Assembly: GCA_029051965.1 (NCBI GenBank)
Contig: JAIDJZ010000313.1
Location: 1-5,752 of the forward strand
From: Paramuribaculum sp.
GTDB lineage: Bacteria > Bacteroidota > Bacteroidia > Bacteroidales > Muribaculaceae
Length of the DNA: 5,752 nt
Direction of reading: 5' to 3'
The notes below the pieces were generated by a model, which ran no database searches, was not told the DNA's origin, and was given only the letters and a program-made list of their open reading frames with translations. How positions within the stretch are numbered: position 1 is the first letter of the stretch; each line of letters begins with the position of its first letter. The translations under genes and the position numbers were made by a program. Positions 1-5,752 of this stretch are shown here, piece by piece.

Positions 1-1
1 A

Positions 2-898
2 CCCGAACCCTCCCCGACAGAGACGCAGATCCGGAAGACGGTCCCGCAGCCGGAAACAGAGACTCAGAAAACGCCAGAAACTCCGCCGGCAGCCGAGGCT
101 GCTTCACCCGCAGAGAAGACCGCTCCGGCAACAGAACCCGAACTCTTCAACAACGCCATCGACAAACGTGACCGCGCAATCCGTTTCCTGATCGACGAAT
201 TCCGTGAATCAGCCGGATCTGACTCGAAGCTTCTCGAATCGCTCTATATCAACGTCATTGTCGACCGCGAGGATTTCGATGTGACCCATTACTCATGGGC
301 CGATGAATCGTTCAGAAAACAGCTGCGGTTAGCACTTGACAACGCCATGTTGTCGGCAATCGGACGCCGCACGCTCGAAATCCGTTTCGTCACCACTGAA
401 CGACTGCCGGAAAGCGCCAGACCGGTAATCGAGGAAGTCCTCTACTATTCCTTCGTAAGCGCGCCAAAGCCGACACAGCACTTTCGTGCCACAGTCAGCA
501 TCATCGAAGGAACTGGATCGCTTGCAAAAGACGAGTATCTGCTTGACTCGTCTGTCAGCAAGACCTATTGCATCGGCCGCGGACCGATGTCGAACAAGCC
601 TGGCGCAATACGCCCTAACGACATCGTCATACGCGACAACGACCCGGACGCGACTCTGCAGCAGAACAACAACTACGTCAGCTCGGCCCACGCCGAGATT
701 ATAGCCGGCAACGGCCGTTTCATGCTTAAAGCCTGCAAATGGGGATGCCGACCGATGGGGGGTGCCCCGACAAAGATAATCTATGATGGTGCCGAACATG
801 AAGTCATGGACACATTCATGAAACACCCGCTTAACGACAACTATCTGATCCGTCTCGGAAATGCGGTTGTCCTACGGTTCAACACAATCACAGACTGA
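2..898 (+). CDS. FHA-domain protein, 5' end outside the window
   Basis: The frame is open from the first bases, so the gene starts upstream and 298 C-terminal residues are visible. Visible residues 1-47 are a Pro/Glu/Thr/Ala-rich linker without obvious fold. Residues about 48-185 look folded, with a helix near 48-65 (NNAIDKRDRAIRFLIDEFRE) and alternating strands and helices; I do not recognise this part, though its position before an FHA domain recalls the DUF3662 region of FhaA (weak inference). Residues about 187-296 fit a forkhead-associated domain: CIGRG at 190-194, NDIVIRD near 206-212, VSSAHAEI near 226-233, and a final strand ending AVVLRF. FHA domains bind phosphothreonine peptides. 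The Gly-Arg and the Ser and His of the SxxH motif are present, but the usual Asn of the NG loop seems replaced (KWG). No membrane segment is visible. The stop lies 3 nt before the kinase ATG, so the two are almost certainly co-transcribed and the kinase or its targets are plausible partners. Confidence 0.8.
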   Translation, partial: PEPSPTETQIRKTVPQPETETQKTPETPPAAEAASPAEKTAPATEPELFNNAIDKRDRAIRFLIDEFRESAGSDSKLLESLYINVIVDREDFDVTHYSWADESFRKQLRLALDNAMLSAIGRRTLEIRFVTTERLPESARPVIEEVLYYSFVSAPKPTQHFRATVSIIEGTGSLAKDEYLLDSSVSKTYCIGRGPMSNKPGAIRPNDIVIRDNDPDATLQQNNNYVSSAHAEIIAGNGRFMLKACKWGCRPMGGAPTKIIYDGAEHEVMDTFMKHPLNDNYLIRLGNAVVLRFNTITD

Positions 899-901
899 CA
901 A

Positions 902-2419
902 ATGCCATTTTCCGAAGAATATCAGCGCCTAATGTTAATCGGCCGCGGAAGCTTCGCGACCGTCTACAAAGTACGGCATAAGAAACTCGGCTATATCCGC
1001 GCGATCAAGATTTCAAACGAACTGGTCAGCGACGAAAACGACAAAGCCTACCAGAGCTTCCTCAATGAGTGTCGCCTCCTGTTGCAAATCAGCAACGGAT
1101 GTCATCCCAACATAGTCCACATCTACCAGCCACGCCTGATCAATGACAGGGCTTTGGTCGAAATGGACTTCGTCGACGGTGTGACACTGACCGACTACGT
1201 AAAGGAACACCGCTTCATTCCGATGAGCGAATTCCGGCAATTCGCCAGCGGTATTGTCGGTGCAGTCGGCTACTGCCACGCCGATCTCTACCGTTTTCTG
1301 ATGAATCCCGACGAAGACGACCTCGAACCGGATCCGGACGACGGCTCGCGCTTTCTGATCTCGCCCGAAAAGGAAAAAGAACTGCAGAAACGCTATTGCG
1401 TCAACCACAACGACCTCCACTCCAACAACATCATGCGACGCCACTACGACGGAAACTATGTGCTTCTCGATTTCGGCCTCGCAATTCAGGCGCAGCACTG
1501 CATCAAAAGCAGCTCCAGAGCCGACGGAGCCTATGAATACTCCTCGCCCGAGAAACTCGACGGCGGAGAAATCACTGCGGCATCGGATGTCTACAGCCTG
1601 GGCGTTCTGATGTACGAAATGCTGACCGGAAGCGTCCCGTTCGTAATGGGCACATCCGGATCAATGGCCGAGATCAGCCGCATCTATGACCGTCAGCTCC
1701 ATGAGATTCCCGCCAGTCCTGGTCCGCTGCGTCAGGCCGCATTCGAAGCCATGAACCCCGGCAAGACCTATGTCAGAGACTATCCGGAAGAGCTGGAGGC
1801 GATCATAATGAAATGTCTTGAAAAACGCCCCGAAGACCGCTATCAGAACGCGAAAGAACTCCACAAAGCCCTCATGGAAGTTTTCTCGATGACAGCTGCG
1901 CCTCGGGATGACGAATCGAAAACCGTCATAAAAGCAATGCAGGCAAGCATTGACGCCCTGAAAAAAGAGAATGAATCCCTGCGCCGGCGTCTTGCGGAAT
2001 GCTCCGGCAGCGAACCGACGCGCCAACCTCTTTACAAAGCCGGCGACATGATCGGATCAATGATGGTCTGTCACGTCGACCGATCAGGCGAACACGGCCT
2101 TCTCATAGCAACACGCAGTGCCGGTCCCGAACGCTGGTGTCGTAAGGTCGACGAAGAAGATTTCGAACTCTTCTCGCTCCAATCGCAGCAATGGTACAGC
2201 GAAAACTGCTTCATTATCCCGCGCGGCACCCATCTGCCGACACGCAGCGAGATAGCCCTGATCAGAAAGTCGCTCCCGATCACACCGGAACTTACCCCTC
2301 AGCTGATCTGGTGTGGCGACAGCGAAAACGGTCAAGCGTTCGCAATCGATCTCTCGACCGGCGAAGAATTCTCTGCGCCCCGGCAACATGCATCGTTCTG
2401 GGCTGTTAAAGTATTCTGA
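902..2419 (+). CDS. Hanks-like Ser/Thr protein kinase with C-terminal DUF1566-like domain
   Basis: 505-residue predicted cytosolic kinase; no signal peptide or membrane helix is visible, unlike the membrane-anchored PASTA kinases. Residues 7-328 form the kinase domain: glycine loop GRGSFATVY (14-22), Lys36 in AIK, probable helix-C Glu56, catalytic Asp171, Mg-binding Asn176, DFG 190-192, SPE 215-217, Asp229 in the DVYSLG motif, and the late Arg313 of RPEDRY. The catalytic loop reads HNDLHSNN (169-176) instead of HRDLKPEN. An acidic insert (about 128-165) separates helix E from it. The activation segment has SSS at 203-205, possible autophosphorylation sites. Residues 340-366 look like a short coiled coil. 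Residues 381-505 resemble DUF1566 / Fibrobacter-major-paralog domains: SGEHGLLIA, LPTRSEIALI, then a Trp-Cys-Gly-Asp-Ser stretch and a terminal FWAVKVF. The ATG at 902 is 3 nt after the FHA gene and directly precedes the kinase fold. Kinase assignment is strong; substrate and ligand are unknown. Confidence 0.9.
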   Translation: MPFSEEYQRLMLIGRGSFATVYKVRHKKLGYIRAIKISNELVSDENDKAYQSFLNECRLLLQISNGCHPNIVHIYQPRLINDRALVEMDFVDGVTLTDYVKEHRFIPMSEFRQFASGIVGAVGYCHADLYRFLMNPDEDDLEPDPDDGSRFLISPEKEKELQKRYCVNHNDLHSNNIMRRHYDGNYVLLDFGLAIQAQHCIKSSSRADGAYEYSSPEKLDGGEITAASDVYSLGVLMYEMLTGSVPFVMGTSGSMAEISRIYDRQLHEIPASPGPLRQAAFEAMNPGKTYVRDYPEELEAIIMKCLEKRPEDRYQNAKELHKALMEVFSMTAAPRDDESKTVIKAMQASIDALKKENESLRRRLAECSGSEPTRQPLYKAGDMIGSMMVCHVDRSGEHGLLIATRSAGPERWCRKVDEEDFELFSLQSQQWYSENCFIIPRGTHLPTRSEIALIRKSLPITPELTPQLIWCGDSENGQAFAIDLSTGEEFSAPRQHASFWAVKVF

Positions 2420-2449
2420 ATCTATCAACCCCAATTGGCTGAATACAAA

Positions 2450-3478
2450 ATGAGCAAAACCGTCCGCCAGTCAAACATCGAGTTACTACGGATCGTGTCG
2501 ATGCTGGCCGTCATCCTCGTCCACCTCGACGGAGCCGCCCTCGGACTGCCGCTGCCTTCCGGCCTGTCTGCCGCAAACGGGCCTGACATATGGAAACTGG
2601 TTGTCGAATCGGTCACCATTATCGGAGTGAACTGCTTCACCCTCATTTCCGGCTACTTCGGAATCAGAGCGTCGGTCGGAGGTCTTCTGCGGCTGACAGC
2701 CGTCTGCATCTTCTACTCCGTCGGACTCTACACCCTCGCAGCCGCCTCCGGATTAGTCGGATGGTCGTTCGGGACGTGGATAGAATCGTGGATGGTCTAC
2801 ACTCACACTGACCTGTGGTATGTGCCGGCCTACATGCTCCTATATCTGCTGAGCCCGTTTCTGAACGCCGCCATAGCCAGCATGACAGACCGGCAGATGA
2901 CTCTCTGGACAGCCATGTTCACAGTTGCCAACATCTGGTGCGGATGGGCATGGGATGCGTCATTCAACCCGACAGGCTACACTCCGGTGCAGCTCATAAT
3001 GATGTATCTGATCGGACGCTGGCTTGCGCAGCGACGCGACAGCCATAACCGACTGAACGCCATAATGCCTATCGGCGTCTATTTCCTGTCGACAGGCGTG
3101 ACTCTCGCCGTATCGCTCTACATGCCCCCCGTAAAGGCCTTTGCCTACAATGCTCCGTGGGTAATCGTATCGTCAGTGGCGCTTTTCATGTTCTTCGCAA
3201 GACTGAACTTCCGGTCGACGAGTGTGAACATGCTCGCAAAAGGCGCGTTTGCCGCCTATCTGATCCATAAGAATCCGCTCGTATGGGGCGGAATAGTGCG
3301 TCCTGCCGCCATTGATGTATGGCAGCAGAACTCACTGATTCTCTATTCGGCATTCTGTCTCGGATTCACCTCGCTGATCTATCTGCTGTCAGCTGTGGCG
3401 GATGCAGTCAGACGGTGGCTATTCGGGAAGGCGGAACTCCTGGCCGACGATAAAGTCAAGATAAAGACGCGAGAATAG
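2450..3478 (+). CDS. Acyltransferase 3 family membrane protein
   Basis: 342-residue integral membrane protein, very hydrophobic with about ten predicted helices (for example 10-30, 49-70, 79-100, 123-140, 205-225, 235-252, 295-317). It fits the acyltransferase-3 family (OafA/ExoZ/WecH-like), which O-acylates surface sugars or other envelope substrates from cytoplasmic acyl donors. Visible family features are the N-terminal RxxNIELLRI...VHL pattern (Arg6, Glu11, Arg14, and His25 as the expected catalytic or proton-relay residue), GVNCFTLISGYFG (59-71), LWYVPAYMLLYLLSPFLN (122-139) and AKGAFAAYLIH (263-273). The length is normal for a single-domain member; there is no SGNH extension. The ATG at 2450 is preferred over an in-frame TTG at 2435 because the family pattern begins just after it and the A-rich stretch ATACAAAATG suits a Bacteroidota start. 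The gene starts 30 nt after the kinase stop with no visible terminator between, so co-transcription is plausible. The acceptor substrate cannot be told from sequence. The last 19 codons overlap the opposing nitroreductase gene. Confidence 0.88.
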   Translation: MSKTVRQSNIELLRIVSMLAVILVHLDGAALGLPLPSGLSAANGPDIWKLVVESVTIIGVNCFTLISGYFGIRASVGGLLRLTAVCIFYSVGLYTLAAASGLVGWSFGTWIESWMVYTHTDLWYVPAYMLLYLLSPFLNAAIASMTDRQMTLWTAMFTVANIWCGWAWDASFNPTGYTPVQLIMMYLIGRWLAQRRDSHNRLNAIMPIGVYFLSTGVTLAVSLYMPPVKAFAYNAPWVIVSSVALFMFFARLNFRSTSVNMLAKGAFAAYLIHKNPLVWGGIVRPAAIDVWQQNSLILYSAFCLGFTSLIYLLSAVADAVRRWLFGKAELLADDKVKIKTRE

Positions 3479-4174
3479 ATCGTTGTTGGCCTTCGTGTAA
3501 CGCACATCGGTGAACACCTGCGCCAGCGAAGTCTTGCCGTTTTCGGCAACAAAACGCCTGCTATCGTCGCGCGCTTCCTTTTCAGCGTAGATCTCACGGA
3601 TTCGATCTTCGGAATAATCGTGATACTTCTCCGAATGGATCACCGCCTCAACCGGAATGCGGTCGCTGACCGGAGGATTGCCCTCGGGGTAACCGACCGA
3701 AAGAGTGATCAGCGGCACCACTCTCGACGGAAGCTCGAGCACACGCGCGATCTCATGTGCATTATAGGTCGTAGTCCCGAGATAGCAGCATCCGAGGCCG
3801 TTCATTTCGGCAACCGTACAGAATTGCTGAGCAAAAATAGCCGTATCGATAACAGCCGTCATGAATGACTGGAAATTATCATAGCCCGGAACAGCATCGC
3901 TCGCCTCACACCATTTGACAAAACGGTTGAAATCAGCACAGAACGTAAGCACCACGCTACACCCTTCGGTCTGAGGCTGATTGAAATGGAGCGGAGCGAG
4001 AGCACGCTTACCCTCGGCCGAACGTGTCACCACGACACTGTAAAGCTGCATATTGCCCGTAGTCGGAGCCTGCGCGGCCGCATCAAGCATAGTCTGAAGG
4101 TCTTCGTCTGTCACAGGGCGGGCGCTGTAGGCACGTACCGTACGGCGCGTCTTGAAATACGTCAGGTCAATCAT
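3419..4174 (-). CDS. NfsA/FRP-like nitroreductase, NAD(P)H- and FMN-dependent
   Basis: 251-residue cytosolic flavoprotein of the nitroreductase family. Members bind FMN as dimers and reduce nitroaromatics, quinones or flavins with NAD(P)H. The N-terminal motif RRTVRAYSARPVTDEDL (10-26) contains the Arg residues that usually contact FMN phosphate, followed by LDAAAQAPTTGNMQLYSVVV (30-49), the typical helix and FMN-ring strand. GLGCCYLGTTTYNAHEIARVL is the second FMN-contact segment, and LITLSVGYPEGNPP follows. The extended C-terminus (KYHDYSEDRIREIYAEKEA ... LAQVFTDVRYT) is characteristic of the NfsA/FRP branch rather than short NfsB-like enzymes. The physiological substrate is unknown. The ATG at 4174 fits the expected N-terminus; an AT-rich AATAAAACGAATT leader precedes it. 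The gene is divergent from folP and convergent with the acyltransferase gene, whose 3' end it overlaps by 60 bp. It looks monocistronic and unrelated to its neighbours. Confidence 0.9.
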   Translation of the reverse strand: MIDLTYFKTRRTVRAYSARPVTDEDLQTMLDAAAQAPTTGNMQLYSVVVTRSAEGKRALAPLHFNQPQTEGCSVVLTFCADFNRFVKWCEASDAVPGYDNFQSFMTAVIDTAIFAQQFCTVAEMNGLGCCYLGTTTYNAHEIARVLELPSRVVPLITLSVGYPEGNPPVSDRIPVEAVIHSEKYHDYSEDRIREIYAEKEARDDSRRFVAENGKTSLAQVFTDVRYTKANNDLFSRLYLDFIVGQEFRLPE

Positions 4175-4222
4175 AATTCGTTTTATTCATCAGTTTAGAG
4201 TGTATATAGACTCTTTTCTGCG

Positions 4223-4255
4223 TAAATTTACTAAATCTTTTCGAATTCAGACGAA
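4223..4255 (-). promoter_or_regulatory. Possible promoter of the nitroreductase gene
   Basis: On the minus strand, TAAATTTA (4230-4223) matches the Bacteroidota -7 consensus TAnnTTTG except the last base. A TTCG (4255-4252), one mismatch from TTTG, lies 21 nt upstream of it. This would place the start of transcription near 4216, about 40 nt before the nitroreductase ATG. The TAAATTTA box is palindromic and the region is AT-rich, so a chance match is quite possible. Confidence 0.3.
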
Positions 4256-4270
4256 TCCCGAAAATTCTGA

Positions 4271-4302
4271 TTTGCAATTGCCGCAATTTGTGACTAACTT
4301 CG
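4271..4302 (+). promoter_or_regulatory. Probable Bacteroidota-type promoter of folP-cdaA
   Basis: TTTG at 4271-4274 is followed after 20 nt by TAACTTCG at 4295-4302. This fits the Bacteroidota primary-sigma consensus (TTTG at about -33, TAnnTTTG at about -7) with one mismatch in the -7 box. Transcription would start near 4307-4310, giving a leader of about 20 nt before the folP ATG at 4331. That also argues against the in-frame GTG at 4307 as the translation start. Confidence 0.5.
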
Positions 4303-4330
4303 CATTGTGATTCACATCTCCCCCACCACA

Positions 4331-5200
4331 ATGAACAAGTTCCAGCCATTCAGCCTCAACATACGCGGTGAACTCCACCGATTCGACAGACCGGCCATCA
4401 TGGGAATCGTCAATGTGACCCCGGACTCATTTTTCCAGGGTTCGCGCACAAACGAAAGCGATGCCATTGCCAGACGAGTCAGCAGGATGATTGCCGACGG
4501 CGCTGACATAATCGACATCGGCGGCTACTCCTCACGGCCCGGAGCCTCAGACGTAGCTCCCGACGAAGAACTGCGCCGGCTTGAAAAAGGACTCAGCATA
4601 ATCCGGAAGATCGACAGTTCGATCCCCGTATCAGTCGACACATTCCGCGCCCGCGTCGCAGAAACCGCAATCACACAACTCGGAGCCGACATAATCAACG
4701 ACATCAGCGGCGGTGATCTAGACAACAGCATGTTTGAAACCGTGGCAAGGCTTAAAGCCCCCTATATCCTCATGCACATGCGCGGCACCCCGGAAACCAT
4801 GCAGTCGCTCACCGACTACACCGACGTGACCCTCGCCGTCGGAGCCGATCTCTCCGAAAAACTGAGCCGGCTGGAAGCTCTTGGAGTCTGCGACACAATC
4901 GTCGCCCCCGGGTTAGGATTCGGAAAAACAGTCGACCAGAACTACCGGCTCCGTTCCGCCCTCCCACATCTGACAGAACTTCTGCGCAGACCGGTGCTTA
5001 TCGGACTCTCACGTAAATCGATGCTGACACGCCCGCTTTCGATCACTCCCGCCGACGCCCTTGCCGCAACAGTCGCCGCCAACACAATCGCACTCACTAA
5101 AGGCGCCTCGATTCTGCGTGTCCACGACGTCGCGGAAGCCTGCCAGACACGAACCATACATAACCTCACGCACACACCCTCACTCGCAGCCAGCCTATGA
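4331..5200 (+). CDS. folP: Dihydropteroate synthase
   Basis: 289-residue cytosolic TIM-barrel enzyme of folate synthesis that condenses 6-hydroxymethyl-dihydropterin diphosphate with p-aminobenzoate to 7,8-dihydropteroate; it is the sulfonamide target. Signature motifs appear in order: IMGIVNVTPDSF (23-34, Asn28), DIGGYSSRPGA (62-72), VSVDTFRA (100-107, Asp103), ADIINDISGG (119-128, Asn123), YILMHMRGTPETMQ (145-158), APGLGFGKT (192-200), GLSRKSML (225-232, Lys229) and the terminal LRVHDV with the phosphate-binding Arg and His. Family length is normal. The odd point is Ala192 (codon GCC, 4904-4906), where most homologues have the pterin-contacting Asp of DPGxGFGK. The ATG at 4331 is preferred over the GTG at 4307, which coincides with the predicted transcription start. 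The stop overlaps the next ATG by 4 nt (ATGA), so folP and cdaA are translationally coupled. Confidence 0.96.
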   Translation: MNKFQPFSLNIRGELHRFDRPAIMGIVNVTPDSFFQGSRTNESDAIARRVSRMIADGADIIDIGGYSSRPGASDVAPDEELRRLEKGLSIIRKIDSSIPVSVDTFRARVAETAITQLGADIINDISGGDLDNSMFETVARLKAPYILMHMRGTPETMQSLTDYTDVTLAVGADLSEKLSRLEALGVCDTIVAPGLGFGKTVDQNYRLRSALPHLTELLRRPVLIGLSRKSMLTRPLSITPADALAATVAANTIALTKGASILRVHDVAEACQTRTIHNLTHTPSLAASL

Positions 5201-5752
5201 TCTCGTTCTCACTGCTCGATGCCCTCGACATCACGATAGCCGCCCTGTTGCTCTTCTACATCTTCCGGATCATGAAAGAATCCGGAACGCTCAACGTCTT
5301 CTTCGGACTGCTCGCCTTCATAACCGTCTGGGTACTCGCCTCGCCCATACTCGGCATGAAACTGATCGGAACCGTGCTCGACAAATTCATGTCGATCGGA
5401 CTGATCATAATCGTCATCCTCTTCAAAGACCAGATCAAACGCTTCCTTGTCGAACTGGGCGACCACAAACGATGGAGAGTCCTGCGGCGGATGTTCCACC
5501 ACTCCCGCGCCGGCAAAGGATCAGACGGAACCGACTCATTCATCTTCCCCATCGTCTACGCATGCATGAACATGGCCAAGACCCGGACAGGAGCCCTCAT
5601 CGTAATCGAACAGTCCGTCTCACTCGAAGCCTACGAACGCTCCGGCGACATAATCGACGCCAACATCAATTCCCGGCTCATTGAAAATATATTCTTCAAA
5701 AACTCACCCCTCCACGACGGCGCACTCATAATTGCACACGACCGCATCCAGT
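5197..5752 (+). CDS. cdaA: Diadenylate cyclase CdaA (DacA), 3' end outside the window
   Basis: 185 N-terminal residues are visible; the family is usually about 255-280 long, so roughly the last third is missing. It makes c-di-AMP from two ATP at the inner face of the cytoplasmic membrane. Three hydrophobic segments (about 5-25, 33-52 and 64-76) match the N-terminal three-helix anchor, followed by FKDQIKRFLVELG (76-88), which fits the linker before the DAC domain. The DisA_N-type catalytic domain starts near 115: ARTGALIVIE-like sequence at 127-138 (AKTRTGALIVIE), then NINSRLIENIF (156-166) and PLHDGALIIA (171-180), which includes the metal-binding DGA motif at 174-176. The expected RHR motif falls beyond the window. 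The start ATG at 5197 overlaps the folP stop as ATGA, typical of coupled translation. Identity is secure; only completeness cannot be judged. Confidence 0.95.
   Translation, partial: MISFSLLDALDITIAALLLFYIFRIMKESGTLNVFFGLLAFITVWVLASPILGMKLIGTVLDKFMSIGLIIIVILFKDQIKRFLVELGDHKRWRVLRRMFHHSRAGKGSDGTDSFIFPIVYACMNMAKTRTGALIVIEQSVSLEAYERSGDIIDANINSRLIENIFFKNSPLHDGALIIAHDRIQ

Noticed and set aside
281..283. GTG as the start of the FHA-domain protein
   Set aside because: The frame is open to the window edge and the upstream translation is protein-like (linker then a folded-looking helix), so the true start is outside.
329..826. 165-codon antisense open frame inside the FHA gene
   Set aside because: Lies wholly opposite a frame with clear FHA motifs; product shows no recognisable domain and there is no leader region for it.
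1013..1498. 161-codon antisense open frame inside the kinase gene
   Set aside because: Opposite the conserved kinase core; Val-rich product is the expected mirror of Asp/Asn-rich codons.
2042..2416. DUF1566-like domain as a diversity-generating-retroelement target
   Set aside because: C-type-lectin-like domains can be DGR targets, but no reverse transcriptase or template repeat is in this window, so there is no support.
2435..2437. TTG as the acyltransferase start
   Set aside because: The ATG at 2450 lies just before the family's N-terminal motif and the five extra residues add nothing recognisable.
3436..3505. Imperfect inverted repeat GGCCGAC / GTTGGCC as a terminator between convergent genes
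   Set aside because: The arms are short with a mismatch, the loop is about 45 nt, and no T-run follows.
4307..4309. GTG as the folP start
   Set aside because: It coincides with the predicted transcription start; the ATG 24 nt downstream gives a normal N-terminus.
4167..4349. 60-codon minus-strand frame in the intergenic region
   Set aside because: Overlaps both promoter candidates and the folP start; composition is not protein-like and it ends inside the nitroreductase start.
5061..5684. 207-codon open frame on the + strand across the folP-cdaA junction
   Set aside because: It is another frame of folP and cdaA, both unmistakable; its product is a low-complexity Arg/His/Pro/Thr-rich string with no family features.

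Overview
The window looks like a chromosomal segment of a Bacteroidales bacterium, plausibly Muribaculaceae-like. The reasons are a dihydropteroate synthase gene overlapping a CdaA-type diadenylate cyclase gene by 4 nt (a pairing I associate with Bacteroidota), no Shine-Dalgarno-like sequences before the starts, and a TTTG / TAnnTTTG-like promoter before folP. GC content is moderate, with an AT-rich intergenic region. The assignment is inference; there is no rRNA or other strong phylogenetic marker here.

Layout. (1) Positions 2-2419, + strand: the 3' part of an FHA-domain protein gene, then after 3 nt a 505-residue Ser/Thr-kinase-like protein. The kinase carries an acidic insert, a non-canonical catalytic loop, a short coiled coil and a C-terminal domain resembling DUF1566 / Fibrobacter-succinogenes-major-paralog domains. 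Together they look like a phospho-signalling pair. (2) Positions 2450-3478, + strand: a multi-pass acyltransferase-3 family membrane protein, 30 nt after the kinase and possibly in the same transcript. (3) Positions 3419-4174, - strand: an NfsA/FRP-like flavin nitroreductase, tail to tail with the acyltransferase gene and overlapping it by 60 bp. (4) Positions 4175-4330: an AT-rich divergent intergenic region with a good promoter candidate for folP and a weaker one for the nitroreductase. (5) Positions 4331-5752, + strand: folP, then cdaA, which runs off the window end.

The right half is ordinary core metabolism and signalling: folate synthesis and c-di-AMP production. One residue is odd: the FolP 'DPGxGFGK' motif reads APGLGFGK. 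The left half is the accessory, less described part. The most interesting object is the kinase. Its catalytic loop (HNDLHSNN) resembles small-molecule kinases more than canonical Hanks kinases, and its cytosolic fusion to a DUF1566-like domain suggests a sensing or partner-binding module. No RNA genes, mobile elements, CRISPR arrays or convincing terminators were seen.
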